In this document: positions 41,977 through 51,319 of the stretch, in pieces
Layout: each line of letters opens with the position of its first letter
Position numbering within the stretch: position 1 is the first letter of the stretch
Made by a program: the position numbers and the translations under genes
Notes under the pieces: model-generated
Database searches by the model: none
What the model saw: the letters and a program-made list of their open reading frames with translations, nothing else
What the model was told of the DNA's origin: nothing
NCBI RefSeq assembly: GCF_014062315.1
Contig: NZ_JACGLT010000018.1
Coordinates: forward strand, 1-64,000
Origin: Gelidibacter maritimus
GTDB taxonomy: Bacteria > Bacteroidota > Bacteroidia > Flavobacteriales > Flavobacteriaceae
Direction of reading: 5' to 3'
Length of the DNA stretch: 64,000 bases

Positions 41977-43008
41977 TTATTTCCAGCCTGCTTCATCAAA
42001 AATCATAACGGCCTTACTATTGTATTCGCCAAGCTTATATAGCTCCACGGTATCTGCTTTAAAGTCGCCCCAAGTTTTTAGGATGTCGGCCTTGACAGCA
42101 TTCGGATTGATTGGATACTCATAGTTTAAGTTGGCCAAAACTTGTTGTGCCTCGTCTCCTGAAAGAAACTCCATTAATTTAATAGCATTGTCTTTGTTAG
42201 GGGCATATTTGGTCACACCAATACCGCTGACATTAACGTGTGTACCTCTTCCGTCTTGGTTTGGAAAAATAATACCCACACTCTCACCTGCTTTGCGCTC
42301 TTCTACATTCTCATCGTTGATCAACAATCCTATATAATAGGTGTTTACTACTGCGATATCGGCTTCACCAGAAGCAACTGCTTTTACTTGGTCACGGTCG
42401 CTACCTTTTGGATTTCTGGCCATATTAGCGACAACACCTTCCGCCCACTCCTTAGCTTTTTCTTCGCCATCAGCTAAAATAATGGAGGCCAACAAGGATT
42501 GGTTATAAACATTTTCCGAAGAACGGATTACTATTTTACCTTTCCATTTCGGATCGGTCAAATCTTCATAGGTCTTAATATCCTCTGGATTTACGCGGTC
42601 CTTAGCATAAGCAATAATTCTTGCGCGGTAAGTCATTCCGTACCAATGTCCTTCTTTCTCACGAAACTCAGGTGCAATATTGGCTTCCAATACTTCAGAA
42701 CGAACAGGTTGTAATAAATCTTTTGATTGTGCGCGATAAAGTCGTCCCGCATCAACAGTAATCAGGATATCTGCACTAGAATTTTCGCCTTCCGTCTCGA
42801 GACGTTGAATCAATTCATCGGCGCTGGCGTTTACAATATTCACCTTAATACCGGTCTCTTCGGTAAATTTGGTGAAAAGTTCGTCATCAGCCTTATAATG
42901 TCTGTGCGTGTAGACATTGACTTCCTCTTTTTTTGGCTTAGAATCACCACATGCCACGACTAAAGTCATTAGACAGATAGCAAATCCAAATTTTAGAATA
43001 TTACTCAT
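41977..43008 (-). CDS. Ferric iron-binding lipoprotein of an ABC importer (FutA/FbpA-like)
   Basis: Solute-binding protein of 343 residues from the ATG at 43008, which yields a lipoprotein signal (CLMTLVVACGD); the longer frame adds 20 residues without a role. The mature part begins NVYTHRHYKADDELF, and later shows VRSEVLEANIAPEFREKEGHW, the family GMTYRARIIAYAKDRV, and NTYYIGLL with paired tyrosines that bind Fe3+ in FutA/FbpA. Promoter elements lie at 43035-43065. First gene of the iron operon. I found no convincing Fur box, so iron control is only expected. Confidence 0.92.
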   Translation of the reverse strand: MSNILKFGFAICLMTLVVACGDSKPKKEEVNVYTHRHYKADDELFTKFTEETGIKVNIVNASADELIQRLETEGENSSADILITVDAGRLYRAQSKDLLQPVRSEVLEANIAPEFREKEGHWYGMTYRARIIAYAKDRVNPEDIKTYEDLTDPKWKGKIVIRSSENVYNQSLLASIILADGEEKAKEWAEGVVANMARNPKGSDRDQVKAVASGEADIAVVNTYYIGLLINDENVEERKAGESVGIIFPNQDGRGTHVNVSGIGVTKYAPNKDNAIKLMEFLSGDEAQQVLANLNYEYPINPNAVKADILKTWGDFKADTVELYKLGEYNSKAVMIFDEAGWK

Positions 43009-43034
43009 TATGTATAGTGTTTTGGTTTGATTTG

Positions 43035-43065
43035 CAAAGGTAATCTTATTTAGACTTATTACAAA
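43035..43065 (-). promoter_or_regulatory. Promoter of the iron ABC operon
   Basis: On the minus strand TTTG (43065-43062) and TACCTTTG (43042-43035) are 19 bp apart, a full match to the Bacteroidota -33/-7 consensus (TTTG-N19-TAnnTTTG). The start codon follows 26 bp after the -7 box. Confidence 0.65.
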
Positions 43066-43141
43066 CAAGAAATAAAACGATCCTTTACCTGTATGGTTTC
43101 AAGACAACATTATTTTTTTAAAACATCTGAAGGTCAGGATT

Positions 43142-44035
43142 TTACCGACTCGTTTTTTTTCTAAAATTAATCATGACGACAGCAAATAAGATAATGACAA
43201 TTCCCAGCCACTGTAAGTTGCTTATCTCCTCATTTAAAACCCAATAGGCACTAAGCACCGAAATTGGGATTTCCAAAGCCGCAATAATACTGCCCAGACC
43301 GGTCCCAATTATTGGGAAGCCTTTATTGAACAAAATCGGGGGAAGAATGGTGCCAAAACAACCCAGAAAAACACCCCATGTTATCAAAATAGTCCAATTA
43401 AATTCATGCAGAATTTGAGCATTCCAAAACAACACAATAACAATAAATCCTCCATAGACTAAGTACTGGCTTCGTACAAGATTAGGAAACTGTAGCCCAA
43501 CCCGACTCGTGCCGTACATCATTCCGGTAAATGACATGGCTGCCAACAACCCAAAACCGATACCTTTTAGATTAAGTTCAATGTCAGTTTCAAAAATTTT
43601 CGCGGCCAACATCGTTCCGACAATGGCCACAAACGCACCAATTATTTTTCCTCTATTGACCATAGCTCGTGCGGTAAAAAACTCCAAAACCACCCCCATC
43701 CAAATCGTCTGCATCAAAAGTATTATTCCAACCGATACGGGCACGTATTGAATGGACAAATAGTAGAAACTACTGGTTAGTCCAGAGAAACCTCCAAACA
43801 GCATCAATTTAATTTTAGGATGAATTGACTTGGTTTCAGCTTGCGGTGTCGTCGATTTTTTGGAAAACAAAAACACCAACACACTCAGCACTATAACTCC
43901 AACGAAGTATTGGGAGAATGCAAGAGCAGCCGTACCAATACCCTGATTATTGGCATATTTGACAAAGGTTGCCAAAACTCCGTAACTGGTTGCACCAATT
44001 GCAACATATAAAACACTTTTTAGCTGAGCATTCAT
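43142..44035 (-). CDS. EamA-family (DMT) transporter
   Basis: Inner-membrane protein of 297 residues from the ATG at 44035 (MNAQLKSVLYVAIGATSYG); an earlier start adds 37 non-membrane residues. Ten helices in two EamA repeats are seen, with FYYLSIQYVPVSVGIILLMQ in the first repeat and IIAALEIPISVLSAYWVLNE in the second, both family hallmarks. The drug/metabolite superfamily exports amino acids or metabolites; the substrate is unknown. Not clearly linked to the iron operon, which is on the same strand downstream. Confidence 0.9.
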   Translation of the reverse strand: MNAQLKSVLYVAIGATSYGVLATFVKYANNQGIGTAALAFSQYFVGVIVLSVLVFLFSKKSTTPQAETKSIHPKIKLMLFGGFSGLTSSFYYLSIQYVPVSVGIILLMQTIWMGVVLEFFTARAMVNRGKIIGAFVAIVGTMLAAKIFETDIELNLKGIGFGLLAAMSFTGMMYGTSRVGLQFPNLVRSQYLVYGGFIVIVLFWNAQILHEFNWTILITWGVFLGCFGTILPPILFNKGFPIIGTGLGSIIAALEIPISVLSAYWVLNEEISNLQWLGIVIILFAVVMINFRKKTSR

Positions 44036-44465
44036 ATAAAAAAACAAATGGATTAATAGTTTATTCCAACCAATTGGTTTTAATACCCCAAGGTTCTCGA
44101 TTTTACTCCATGCAAAACTTGCGCTGGCAAATCTAAACATTTCCACACGATTCTGAAGACGTCAGAGGCTACTCCATTCTGAAAAGACATTCTTGAGGCT
44201 ATGTTATCACCTAAATTTCATGTGATTTTAATATCATAAGATGACCTTAATAAGTTGAAAAATGCTTAGCTTAGTGTTTAATTATTATCAATCTTTCAAC
44301 CACCGTTATCCCTTGAAATTTCACACTAAAGCCTCACGCTCAAATTCATTTAGCAAAAGAAAGGCTTGTTGCTTCCTAAAATCGGCCATCGTTCCCACCT
44401 GCATTAATGTGTTGGAAGATGCAGTTAGCGATTTGATAATTTTAGACGCTATTACACTATAATTC
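44036..44465. other. Divergent intergenic region
   Basis: About 430 bp between the EamA gene and the FAD dehydrogenase gene. No gene, strong promoter box or repeat could be supported. Confidence 0.5.
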
Positions 44466-46085
44466 ATGAAAGTCCTGAACTACGAAAATATCATTGTTGG
44501 AGGAGGTTTAGCAGGCATATCAACTGCCATTGAGCTCTTAGACCATAACAAAAAAGTGCTCATTATTGAAAGGGACGTGGAAGCGCATTTTGGCGGATTG
44601 GCAAAAAGATCCTTTGGCGGTATTTTGTTTTCCGGGACACCTCAGCAAAAAAAAGCTGGAATTAAAGATTCTCCCCAACTCCTTTACGAGGACTGGATGC
44701 GTTATGGTAATTTCACCGAAACCGAAAGCTTAGGCGCACAATGGGCCAAATTTTACTCAGAGCATTCCATATCCGTCATTTACAATTGGCTTATTACGAA
44801 AAAAGTCGACTTCCTTCCGGTGGTCAATTGGCCTGAACGTGGGATGGATGTCAAGGGAAATTCGGTACCGAGATGGCATATTACCTGGGGAACGGGTTAT
44901 GATTTAACCCATAAAGTGAGCAATTATTTAGTGAATCATCCCAATAAAGAAATTCTTGAAATAAAGTTTCAACACAAGGTAGAATCAATAATTATCGACA
45001 ATAAAAAAGCCGTAGGACTCGAAGTCATTGATGAGTTGACTAAAGAAAGATTCAACATCACTTCTGAAAACATCATTATAGCATCCGGTGGTATTATGGG
45101 CGGCGATTTAAAATTGGTCAAAAGTCATTGGCCAACGCGGTTCCAGACCCCACCAGATAGTTTATTAAATGGCTCTCACAAATATGCTGATGGCACCCTA
45201 CATTTAGATTTAGACAAAAAAGGAATCCCTTCAACCAATCTCAATAAACAATGGCATTATGCTGCCGGAATTCCCACCCCCGATCCAGAGAGAGGAAAAT
45301 TTAGGGATGGTTTGAGTTTAGTTCCGCCACGATCGGCCATTTGGGTCGATGCCACAGGAAAAAGGTTTATGCCTCCACTTGTTGCTTATACAGATACTTC
45401 GTATTTTGTTGAACATATCCTAAAAACCAAGGACCAATATTCATGGAGCATTATGAATAGGAAAATTGCCATTAAGGAATTGGCTGTTTCAGGTTCTGAT
45501 TATATGACGTCTTTTAGAAATCGGGATAAATTGAGATTGATAAAGGACGTTCTCTTTGGAAATAAAGATTTGGTCAATAGATTGATTGAAGAATCTGATC
45601 ACTTTATTGTGGCCGATACGCTTCCCAATTTGGTGAAAAAGATGAATGAGCAGGATAAAAATAACGTCGTGGATTTAGAAACTCTTGAAAAGGATTTGAA
45701 AGCTTATGACGATGAGGTCGATAGAGGTAAAAAGTATTTTAATGACGAACAATTACGGCGTTTGGTGAATTTCAGATTATACAAAGGGGATAAAATCAGA
45801 ACTTCAAAATTTCAAAAGATTTTAGATCCAAAAGCTGGACCATTGATTGCTGTAAAACAATACATATTAAGTAGAAAAAGCTTGGGAGGCATTCCAACAA
45901 ACCTCAACTCGCAAGTGATTGATAAGAATGGTGATACGGTCTCGGGATTATACGCCGTAGGTGAATCTGCCGGATTTGGTGGTGGGGGCATTCATGGTTC
46001 AAGATCTTTGGAAGGCACTTTTTTAGGATCGTGTATTTTAACAGGCAGAGTTGCCGGTGCACATATCGCAGGAAAAAAACTTTAA
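44466..46085 (+). CDS. FAD-binding dehydrogenase (fumarate reductase/KsdD-like)
   Basis: Flavoprotein of 539 residues. The dinucleotide fold is IIVGGGLAGISTAIELLDHN at 10-29 with IIERD, then GLAKRSFGGILFSGTPQQ. The capping domain has RWHITWGTGYDLTHKVSNYL; FAD contacts reappear in GLYAVGESAGFGGGGIHG near 500 and the terminal LEGTFLGSCILTGRVAGAH. It resembles COG3573-type oxidoreductases of the flavocytochrome c/3-ketosteroid dehydrogenase fold. Substrate unknown. Only 10 bp separate its stop from the thiamine-diphosphate enzyme gene, so the two should act in one pathway. Confidence 0.88.
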   Translation: MKVLNYENIIVGGGLAGISTAIELLDHNKKVLIIERDVEAHFGGLAKRSFGGILFSGTPQQKKAGIKDSPQLLYEDWMRYGNFTETESLGAQWAKFYSEHSISVIYNWLITKKVDFLPVVNWPERGMDVKGNSVPRWHITWGTGYDLTHKVSNYLVNHPNKEILEIKFQHKVESIIIDNKKAVGLEVIDELTKERFNITSENIIIASGGIMGGDLKLVKSHWPTRFQTPPDSLLNGSHKYADGTLHLDLDKKGIPSTNLNKQWHYAAGIPTPDPERGKFRDGLSLVPPRSAIWVDATGKRFMPPLVAYTDTSYFVEHILKTKDQYSWSIMNRKIAIKELAVSGSDYMTSFRNRDKLRLIKDVLFGNKDLVNRLIEESDHFIVADTLPNLVKKMNEQDKNNVVDLETLEKDLKAYDDEVDRGKKYFNDEQLRRLVNFRLYKGDKIRTSKFQKILDPKAGPLIAVKQYILSRKSLGGIPTNLNSQVIDKNGDTVSGLYAVGESAGFGGGGIHGSRSLEGTFLGSCILTGRVAGAHIAGKKL

Positions 46086-46095
46086 AACGAATATT

Positions 46096-47823
46096 ATGAA
46101 GAAAACAGGCGCATGGTTACTGGTCAATGCATTGGAGCAATTACCAATATCGCATACCTTTGGTATTCCAGGAGTGCACAATACCGAAATTTATGATGAG
46201 CTGAACAAGTCTTCAAAAATCAAACCTATTCTGGTCACTCATGAAGGTGGTGGTGCATTTATGGCCGATGCGGTCAGTCGCACTTCAGAGACTATTGGCA
46301 CCATGGTTATTGTGCCAGCCGCTGGAATTACTCACGCCCTAAGCGGAATAGGCGAAGCTTTTTTGGATGGGATTCCCATGCTTATTATTTCTGGCGGCAT
46401 TCGTACCGATGTTGATAAAAGCTATCAACTTCACGAATGGGATATGCATTCGGTATTGAGCGGCATCACTAAAAAAACCTATCATATCAAAAAGCATGAA
46501 GACATTATGGCCAGTGTTTTTGAAGCTTATACCATTGCCATCTCTGGAAATCCCGGGCCTGTTTTTATTGAAATACCCACAAATATTCAAATGTTTAAAG
46601 GCGAGGTTTCGGAGGTTCTAACGTTTAAGAAACCTGAGCTTAAACCGACGGTCACCGCCACGCAATTGGACGAAGCTGTCAAGATTATTTCAGAATCTAA
46701 AAAAGTAGGACTGTTTTTAGGATGGGGCGCAAAAGAGGCAACAGCAACAAGCATCCAAATTGCCGAGAGATTAAATGCTCCAGTATCTACAACTTTGCAA
46801 GGATTTAGTGTATTTCCGGGCGATCATGAATTATTTACGGGAATGGGCTTTGGTCCAGCATCCGTACCGGCGTCAGAAAACGCTTTTAAGGATGTAGACT
46901 GTTTAATTGCCGTGGGCACGCGATTTGCGGAAATTCCAACAGGCAGTTTTGGAGCCAAAGTACCAGAAAATTTGATCCATATTGATATTGATGAAAATGT
47001 ATTTGACAAGAATTACAAGAGCAAATTGGCCATTCAAGGCGATGCCAAGTTGGTTTTGGACAGTTTGTTGGCAGAACTCATCAACAAGAATGTTAAAAAA
47101 TCCAATCCTAATTTAACTAGCTCCATAGCGAAAGACAGACAGGCCTATTTTAAGGAATGGTCAGATTTTAAATTCGACCGAGTCAATCCCTATCACTTTT
47201 TCAAGAGTTTAAGAGCACATCTCGACGATGATGCTATTACTGTTTTAGATGATGGCAACCACACGTTTTTGACGGTTGAATTATTTCAAAATCTAAAAAG
47301 CAAGCATTTAATTAGTCCCACCGATTTCAATTGTATGGGCTATTGCGTGCCAGCAGCCATTGGGGCAAAATTTGCCAATCCAAATAAACAAGTGGTCGGC
47401 ATTGTTGGCGATGGGGCCTTTTTGATGACTGGACTCGAATTGTTGACCGCAAAACGAAATGAACTTGGGATTGCAATTTTCGTTTTCCATGACGGTGAGC
47501 TTTCCCAAATATCACAGGGTCAAGAAATCCCTTATAATAGAAAGACAGCTACTGTATTGGGCGATTTCAACATTGATGGCATTGCACATGCGGTTGGCGC
47601 CGACTATTTAGTTATTGAAAATGACGATCAAATTGACGACATTATCAGTAAGGCTCTCAAAGCAGCGCAATTAAATAAAACGGTCTTGGTAGATGTACAT
47701 ATCGATTATAAAAAACGTACCCGATTTACCCAAGGTGTTGTAAAAAGCGTGTTAGGCAAATTTCCATTGAGCGACAAAGTTCGATTTATTGGTAGAGCGG
47801 TAAAGAGAAAGATTCTGGGGTAA
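46096..47823 (+). CDS. Thiamine diphosphate-dependent enzyme (acetolactate synthase-like)
   Basis: Protein of 575 residues with the three ThDP-enzyme domains. The PYR domain carries the catalytic glutamate Glu50 in VTHEGGGAFMADAVSR; a central nucleotide-like domain follows; the PP domain has the cofactor/Mg motif starting GDGAFLMTGLELL at 438. The motif usually closes with NN, but here the equivalent place reads VFHDGELSQI. That is a variation seen in unassigned members. The chosen ATG at 46096 lies 10 bp after the upstream stop. Not a biosynthetic acetolactate synthase by context (no IlvN partner). Reaction unknown. Confidence 0.88.
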   Translation: MKKTGAWLLVNALEQLPISHTFGIPGVHNTEIYDELNKSSKIKPILVTHEGGGAFMADAVSRTSETIGTMVIVPAAGITHALSGIGEAFLDGIPMLIISGGIRTDVDKSYQLHEWDMHSVLSGITKKTYHIKKHEDIMASVFEAYTIAISGNPGPVFIEIPTNIQMFKGEVSEVLTFKKPELKPTVTATQLDEAVKIISESKKVGLFLGWGAKEATATSIQIAERLNAPVSTTLQGFSVFPGDHELFTGMGFGPASVPASENAFKDVDCLIAVGTRFAEIPTGSFGAKVPENLIHIDIDENVFDKNYKSKLAIQGDAKLVLDSLLAELINKNVKKSNPNLTSSIAKDRQAYFKEWSDFKFDRVNPYHFFKSLRAHLDDDAITVLDDGNHTFLTVELFQNLKSKHLISPTDFNCMGYCVPAAIGAKFANPNKQVVGIVGDGAFLMTGLELLTAKRNELGIAIFVFHDGELSQISQGQEIPYNRKTATVLGDFNIDGIAHAVGADYLVIENDDQIDDIISKALKAAQLNKTVLVDVHIDYKKRTRFTQGVVKSVLGKFPLSDKVRFIGRAVKRKILG

Positions 47824-47969
47824 AATACTAATTAATTGAAGTTCCATGGCTTTCTGCAAATAATCAGCACGCAAGATATTCAACTAATGGTAAAACGAGA
47901 TTAAGGAGTTGTTTTATTTTGAAGTTGTGCAGCCGTTAAAAAATACACTCAAAAATTAAATGCTAGGAT

Positions 47970-47985
47970 TAAATTTGTAACTTTG
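47970..47985 (+). promoter_or_regulatory. Tandem -7 boxes before a toxin-antitoxin operon
   Basis: TAAATTTG (47970-47977) and TAACTTTG (47978-47985) both match TAnnTTTG and abut each other, six bases before the antitoxin ATG. This implies a leaderless message or alternating start points. Confidence 0.5.
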
Positions 47986-47990
47986 ATACT

Positions 47991-48224
47991 ATGGAGTTAA
48001 GTTTAGATAATAAAAAAATTGAATTAATTCAATGGTTGTCAACATTGAACGACAAGTCTATAATTGACAAACTAATGAAATTAAGAGAAAATGAAAAAAC
48101 CGATTGGTGGAAAGAAATTTCAGCTAAAGAAAAAGAATCTATTGAAAAAGGAATTCAAGATGCTGATAACGGAAAATTGACTTCCCACTCAAACGTGAGA
48201 GAAATTTATGAAAAGTGGTTATAA
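47991..48224 (+). CDS. Antitoxin of a RelE/ParE-type pair
   Basis: Protein of 77 residues with a helical N-terminal part (DNKKIELIQWLSTLNDKSII) and a C-terminal stretch KEKESIEKGIQDADNGKLTS, the ending typical of 'addiction module' antitoxins (GxxDxxxGxxxxHxxV). It overlaps the toxin start by 17 bp in another frame. It should bind and neutralise the toxin. No classical DNA-binding motif stands out, so the autorepression mode is unclear. Confidence 0.82.
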   Translation: MELSLDNKKIELIQWLSTLNDKSIIDKLMKLRENEKTDWWKEISAKEKESIEKGIQDADNGKLTSHSNVREIYEKWL

Positions 48225-48510
48225 GATACTGTGGACTGACCACGCAATCTCTGAATTAAAGGAAACTATTGAATACCTCGAAAACAACTGGACTGAAAAA
48301 GAAATAAGTAAGTTTGTCGCAAAATTGGACCACACGATTGAGTTGATCTCGAAAATGCCTGAAATTTTCCCTGAATCATTTAAGAAAAAGAATATCCGTA
48401 AAGCTGTCGTTGAAAAACATAACAATCTTTATTATCGAATTAACAAAAATTCAATTGAGATTGTTTCATTATTTTCGAACAGAAAGAACCCAAATAAGAA
48501 AAGGATATAA
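48208..48510 (+). CDS. RelE/ParE-superfamily toxin
   Basis: Protein of 100 residues. Family features are YKILWTDHAISELKETIEYL near the start, KMPEIFPESFKKKNIRKAVV in the middle and LYYRINKNSIEIVSLFSNRK near the end, which matches ParE-like toxins that target gyrase or mRNA. It follows the overlapping antitoxin gene. Its stop is 10 bp before a palindromic cassette-like element, so the pair has the same arrangement as the first island at the left of the window. Confidence 0.87.
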   Translation: MKSGYKILWTDHAISELKETIEYLENNWTEKEISKFVAKLDHTIELISKMPEIFPESFKKKNIRKAVVEKHNNLYYRINKNSIEIVSLFSNRKNPNKKRI

Positions 48511-48519
48511 AACCGTTGC

Positions 48520-48669
48520 ACAACAAGATGTGTATAAGTAATGGCTTACCTTCTCCTACTTACAAAATCCTTTACGCTAAAAAGTGACAGGACGAATTTT
48601 CCTCTGGCAGGCACCTGTTTAGAATTGTCCGTGACGTCCCACGCCGCTGCCCATACACGAAATGTTGTA
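48520..48669. repeat. Palindromic cassette-boundary element, copy C
   Basis: About 150 bp bounded by ACAACAAGATGTGTATAAG at the left and CCATACACGAAATGTTGTAG at the right, whose ACAACA...GTGTAT and ATACAC...TGTTGT parts are reverse complements. No ORF lies inside. It is positioned directly after the toxin gene and 55 bp before a lipoprotein gene. Layout is like copy A at 1861-1990 although the sequence differs. Confidence 0.6.
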
Positions 48670-48724
48670 GTTTTTATATGACGCAACCTTCGCTCACCAA
48701 TGGAATCTTTAGAAAAACATCACT

Positions 48725-49102
48725 ATGAGATCAAAAATCTTAATCCTCGTCGGACTTTTCATGATCATCTCTTCTTGCAAAAATGATGATGACAGTTTCC
48801 ATTCTGAAATAAATGGGGATTATATCGGGATTTTTGAGCGTAATGAAAATACTTCTAAAGTTGAATTGCGTTTTAATAATGGGTCATTTAATGGGCAGAG
48901 TGAAATCGAAAAATTCCCAGCAATTTGCAATGGAACTTACTCAATTTCCGGAAACACGATAAGCTTTGTTAATGAGTGCCCTTGGACTGCCGAGTTTGAT
49001 TGGTCGTTGATTTTGAGCGATGAATGGACTTTTCGTGTAGGTGAAAATTCACTAACAATGACTAATCCGATTGGTGATAAATACACTTTGACCAAACAAT
49101 AA
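48725..49102 (+). CDS. Small lipoprotein, lipocalin-like
   Basis: Lipoprotein of 125 residues with lipobox MIISSCKND. The mature part is mostly beta strand, with GDYIGIFERNENTSKVELRF, CNGTYSISGNTISFVNEC and TFRVGENSLTMTNPIG, the pattern of the small lipocalin-like DUFs in Bacteroidota. Function unknown. It directly follows the cassette-like element, so it may be a cargo gene. Confidence 0.72.
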   Translation: MRSKILILVGLFMIISSCKNDDDSFHSEINGDYIGIFERNENTSKVELRFNNGSFNGQSEIEKFPAICNGTYSISGNTISFVNECPWTAEFDWSLILSDEWTFRVGENSLTMTNPIGDKYTLTKQ

Positions 49103-49185
49103 AATGTCCATCAAAAACATCGTGATCTATGGCTTGGATTAAAGATAACGTTAGAATAACGCCCTTCATCTCACATTCATAAACT

Positions 49186-50331
49186 TTACCCCAAACTCAC
49201 CCAAGCCGCATTTTGTTTGTCACTTTCAACGGCGGCATGAATAAACTGCACCCCTCTAATGCCCTCAGAAACGGTTGGATAATCAGGTGTTTCAATTTTC
49301 GTAGTCGTTAGGGATGAGTTTACGTGTGTAGCAAAATTCTTATAGACATTGGCAAAGGCTTCCAAATAACCTTCGGGATGTCCAGCCGGAATTCGAGATG
49401 CTGCTATAGCTTTTGGATAAAGCTCATGTCCGTTAGGTGTGTATACCACTTTTGGACGGTCTATCCATCGGGTGATCAGTTCATTTGGGTTTTCCTGATG
49501 CCACTCCAAACTGCCCTTTTCACCATAAACTCTAATCGAGAAATTATTTTCTTCTCCCACGGCAATTTGGGAAAAAGACATCGTTCCTTTTGCTCCATTT
49601 TCTAAGCGCAGTAAGATATTTCCATCATCGTCCAAAAGGCGACCCTTTCCAACCTTACCCAAATCTGCCGCCAGCTCCTTAACTTTTAATCCAGTAACAT
49701 ACTCTATCATATTATGGGCATGGGTCCCGATATCTCCCAAGGCACCACCAACGCCTGATTTTGAAGGATCCACGCGCCAAGCGGCTTGTTTATTGCCCGA
49801 ATCTTCAACGGCAGTTGCCATCCAACCCTGTAAATAATGGACTTGTACTTTTCTGATTTTTCCAAGATCTCCGTTTTCAACCATGGCTTTTGCCTGTTTC
49901 ACCATTGGAGTTCCAGGATAATTATGAGTCAATGCAAAATGTAAACCAGTAGATTTTACGAGGTCTTCCAATCTTTTCGCTTCGTCTACAGTTAAGGTCA
50001 GCGGTTTATCGCACACCACGTGGAACCCATTTTCCAAGGCCAATTTAGCAGGCGCAAAGTGCATATGGTTAGGTGTTACAATGCTTACAAAATCCATACG
50101 AATATCTACTGGCAATTCCTTTTCCTTAAGAATCATTTCTTCAAAACTCCCATAATAGCGATCTTCAGGAAGCAACAATGCCTGTCCTGATGCTTTTGAT
50201 TTTTCCGCAGTGCTACTAAATGCGCCACAGACCAATTCAATCTTTCCATCAAGGGCAGAAGCTTTCCTGTGTACATCACCAATAAAAGAGCCAATACCTC
50301 CACCGATCATTCCCATTCTTAATTTTCTCAT
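49186..50331 (-). CDS. Gfo/Idh/MocA-family oxidoreductase, cytoplasmic
   Basis: NAD(P)-dependent sugar dehydrogenase of 381 residues without a signal peptide. The Rossmann motif is RMGMIGGGIGSFIGDVHRKA, followed by FVCDKPLTLTVDEAKRLEDL (family EKP written as DKP) and GGALGDIGTHAHNMIEYVTG, which holds the catalytic Asp/His region. It most likely oxidises or reduces a sugar at C3 or C2. It is the last gene of a minus-strand operon with DUF1080, a second Gfo/Idh/MocA protein and a TIM-barrel protein. A 170-bp gap precedes it. Confidence 0.9.
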   Translation of the reverse strand: MRKLRMGMIGGGIGSFIGDVHRKASALDGKIELVCGAFSSTAEKSKASGQALLLPEDRYYGSFEEMILKEKELPVDIRMDFVSIVTPNHMHFAPAKLALENGFHVVCDKPLTLTVDEAKRLEDLVKSTGLHFALTHNYPGTPMVKQAKAMVENGDLGKIRKVQVHYLQGWMATAVEDSGNKQAAWRVDPSKSGVGGALGDIGTHAHNMIEYVTGLKVKELAADLGKVGKGRLLDDDGNILLRLENGAKGTMSFSQIAVGEENNFSIRVYGEKGSLEWHQENPNELITRWIDRPKVVYTPNGHELYPKAIAASRIPAGHPEGYLEAFANVYKNFATHVNSSLTTTKIETPDYPTVSEGIRGVQFIHAAVESDKQNAAWVSLG

Positions 50332-50501
50332 ATTTTTATAATATATTTTGATATTTTACTTTGAAGTTAAAATTACCTAAACAGAAATTCCTTGTGCGTT
50401 AGAATGATAAATTTGATGGAATAACATATGTTGCCAATCAAGATTATTCAGGGCACGAGGAATTTCAATATGTTGAGCTTAGGTTTTTGACCAACCTCTG
50501 C

Positions 50502-51272
50502 TTATAATTCTTTTATCTTAATATTTCTAAACCAAACGTCGTCGCCATGGTCTTGTAATCCAATATAACCTTCGTTGGCTACATCTGCCCAATCCTCATT
50601 TAGTTCCGGAAATTTACTTCCAGCAACCAATTCGTTCCATTCTGGTGTCCACAAATGGTATTCGACAACATTGACACCATTTTGCTTATGGACCACAGTG
50701 CCATTATACACGGTAATTTCCACTTGATTCCATTCGCCTACAGGTTTGGCGTTTTGTGGTTTTGCAGGAATCAAATCGTATAATGACCCTGCTTGTCTGT
50801 CACCGTCTTTACCTAATTTGGCATCAGGATGCTTGTCGTTGTCCAAAATTTGCATTTCAGGAGCCGTTTTCCAGATATAATCCAAGTCTTCCTGACCAAG
50901 ATAAAAGATGCCGGAATTTCCGCCTTCAGAAATTTTCCACTCTAAGCTCAAGGTGAAGTTCTTAAACTTTCTATCATAGATAATATCGCCGCCATCTTTA
51001 TGACCGGCTTCGCCTCGACCTGATCCGATACAATGGATAGTCCCGTCAACAATTTTCCAAGCTTCAGGAAAGTGATCCTTTTTATAACCTCGCCAACCTT
51101 CTGAAGACGTGCCATCAAAAAGGACGATCCAATCATCACTTTCATCACTTTCAATAGTTTCATTCATAGGTTCGGTTTCTGTTTGAGTTGTTTCTTTCGC
51201 CTTTTCTTTACAGCTGGATAAAAATGGCATGAGCACTAAGCTAAAAATTACAATCGCACTTAATTTTTTCAT
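50502..51272 (-). CDS. DUF1080 lipoprotein (3-keto-disaccharide hydrolase/lyase family)
   Basis: Lipoprotein of 256 residues (lipobox FLSSCKE). The DUF1080 concanavalin-like fold is shown by WIVLFDGTSSEGWRGYK near residue 48, FKNFTLSLEWKISEGGNSGI near 105, IWKTAPEMQILDNDKHPD near 135, and the closing WFRNIKIKEL. Family members act on 3-keto-glycosides: some cleave the bond by elimination, some hydrate the product. It sits between two Gfo/Idh/MocA genes (47 bp from one), which fits a 3-keto sugar pathway in the periplasm. Confidence 0.9.
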   Translation of the reverse strand: MKKLSAIVIFSLVLMPFLSSCKEKAKETTQTETEPMNETIESDESDDWIVLFDGTSSEGWRGYKKDHFPEAWKIVDGTIHCIGSGRGEAGHKDGGDIIYDRKFKNFTLSLEWKISEGGNSGIFYLGQEDLDYIWKTAPEMQILDNDKHPDAKLGKDGDRQAGSLYDLIPAKPQNAKPVGEWNQVEITVYNGTVVHKQNGVNVVEYHLWTPEWNELVAGSKFPELNEDWADVANEGYIGLQDHGDDVWFRNIKIKEL

Positions 51273-51319
51273 TGGTTTACTATTTTAAATTTATATGTTT
51301 TATATTAAAATTCTATATA

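Noticed and set aside
42995-43070. Fur or DtxR box in front of the iron operon
   Set aside because: The sequence between the -33 and -7 boxes is only weakly symmetrical and does not match a consensus that I can defend.
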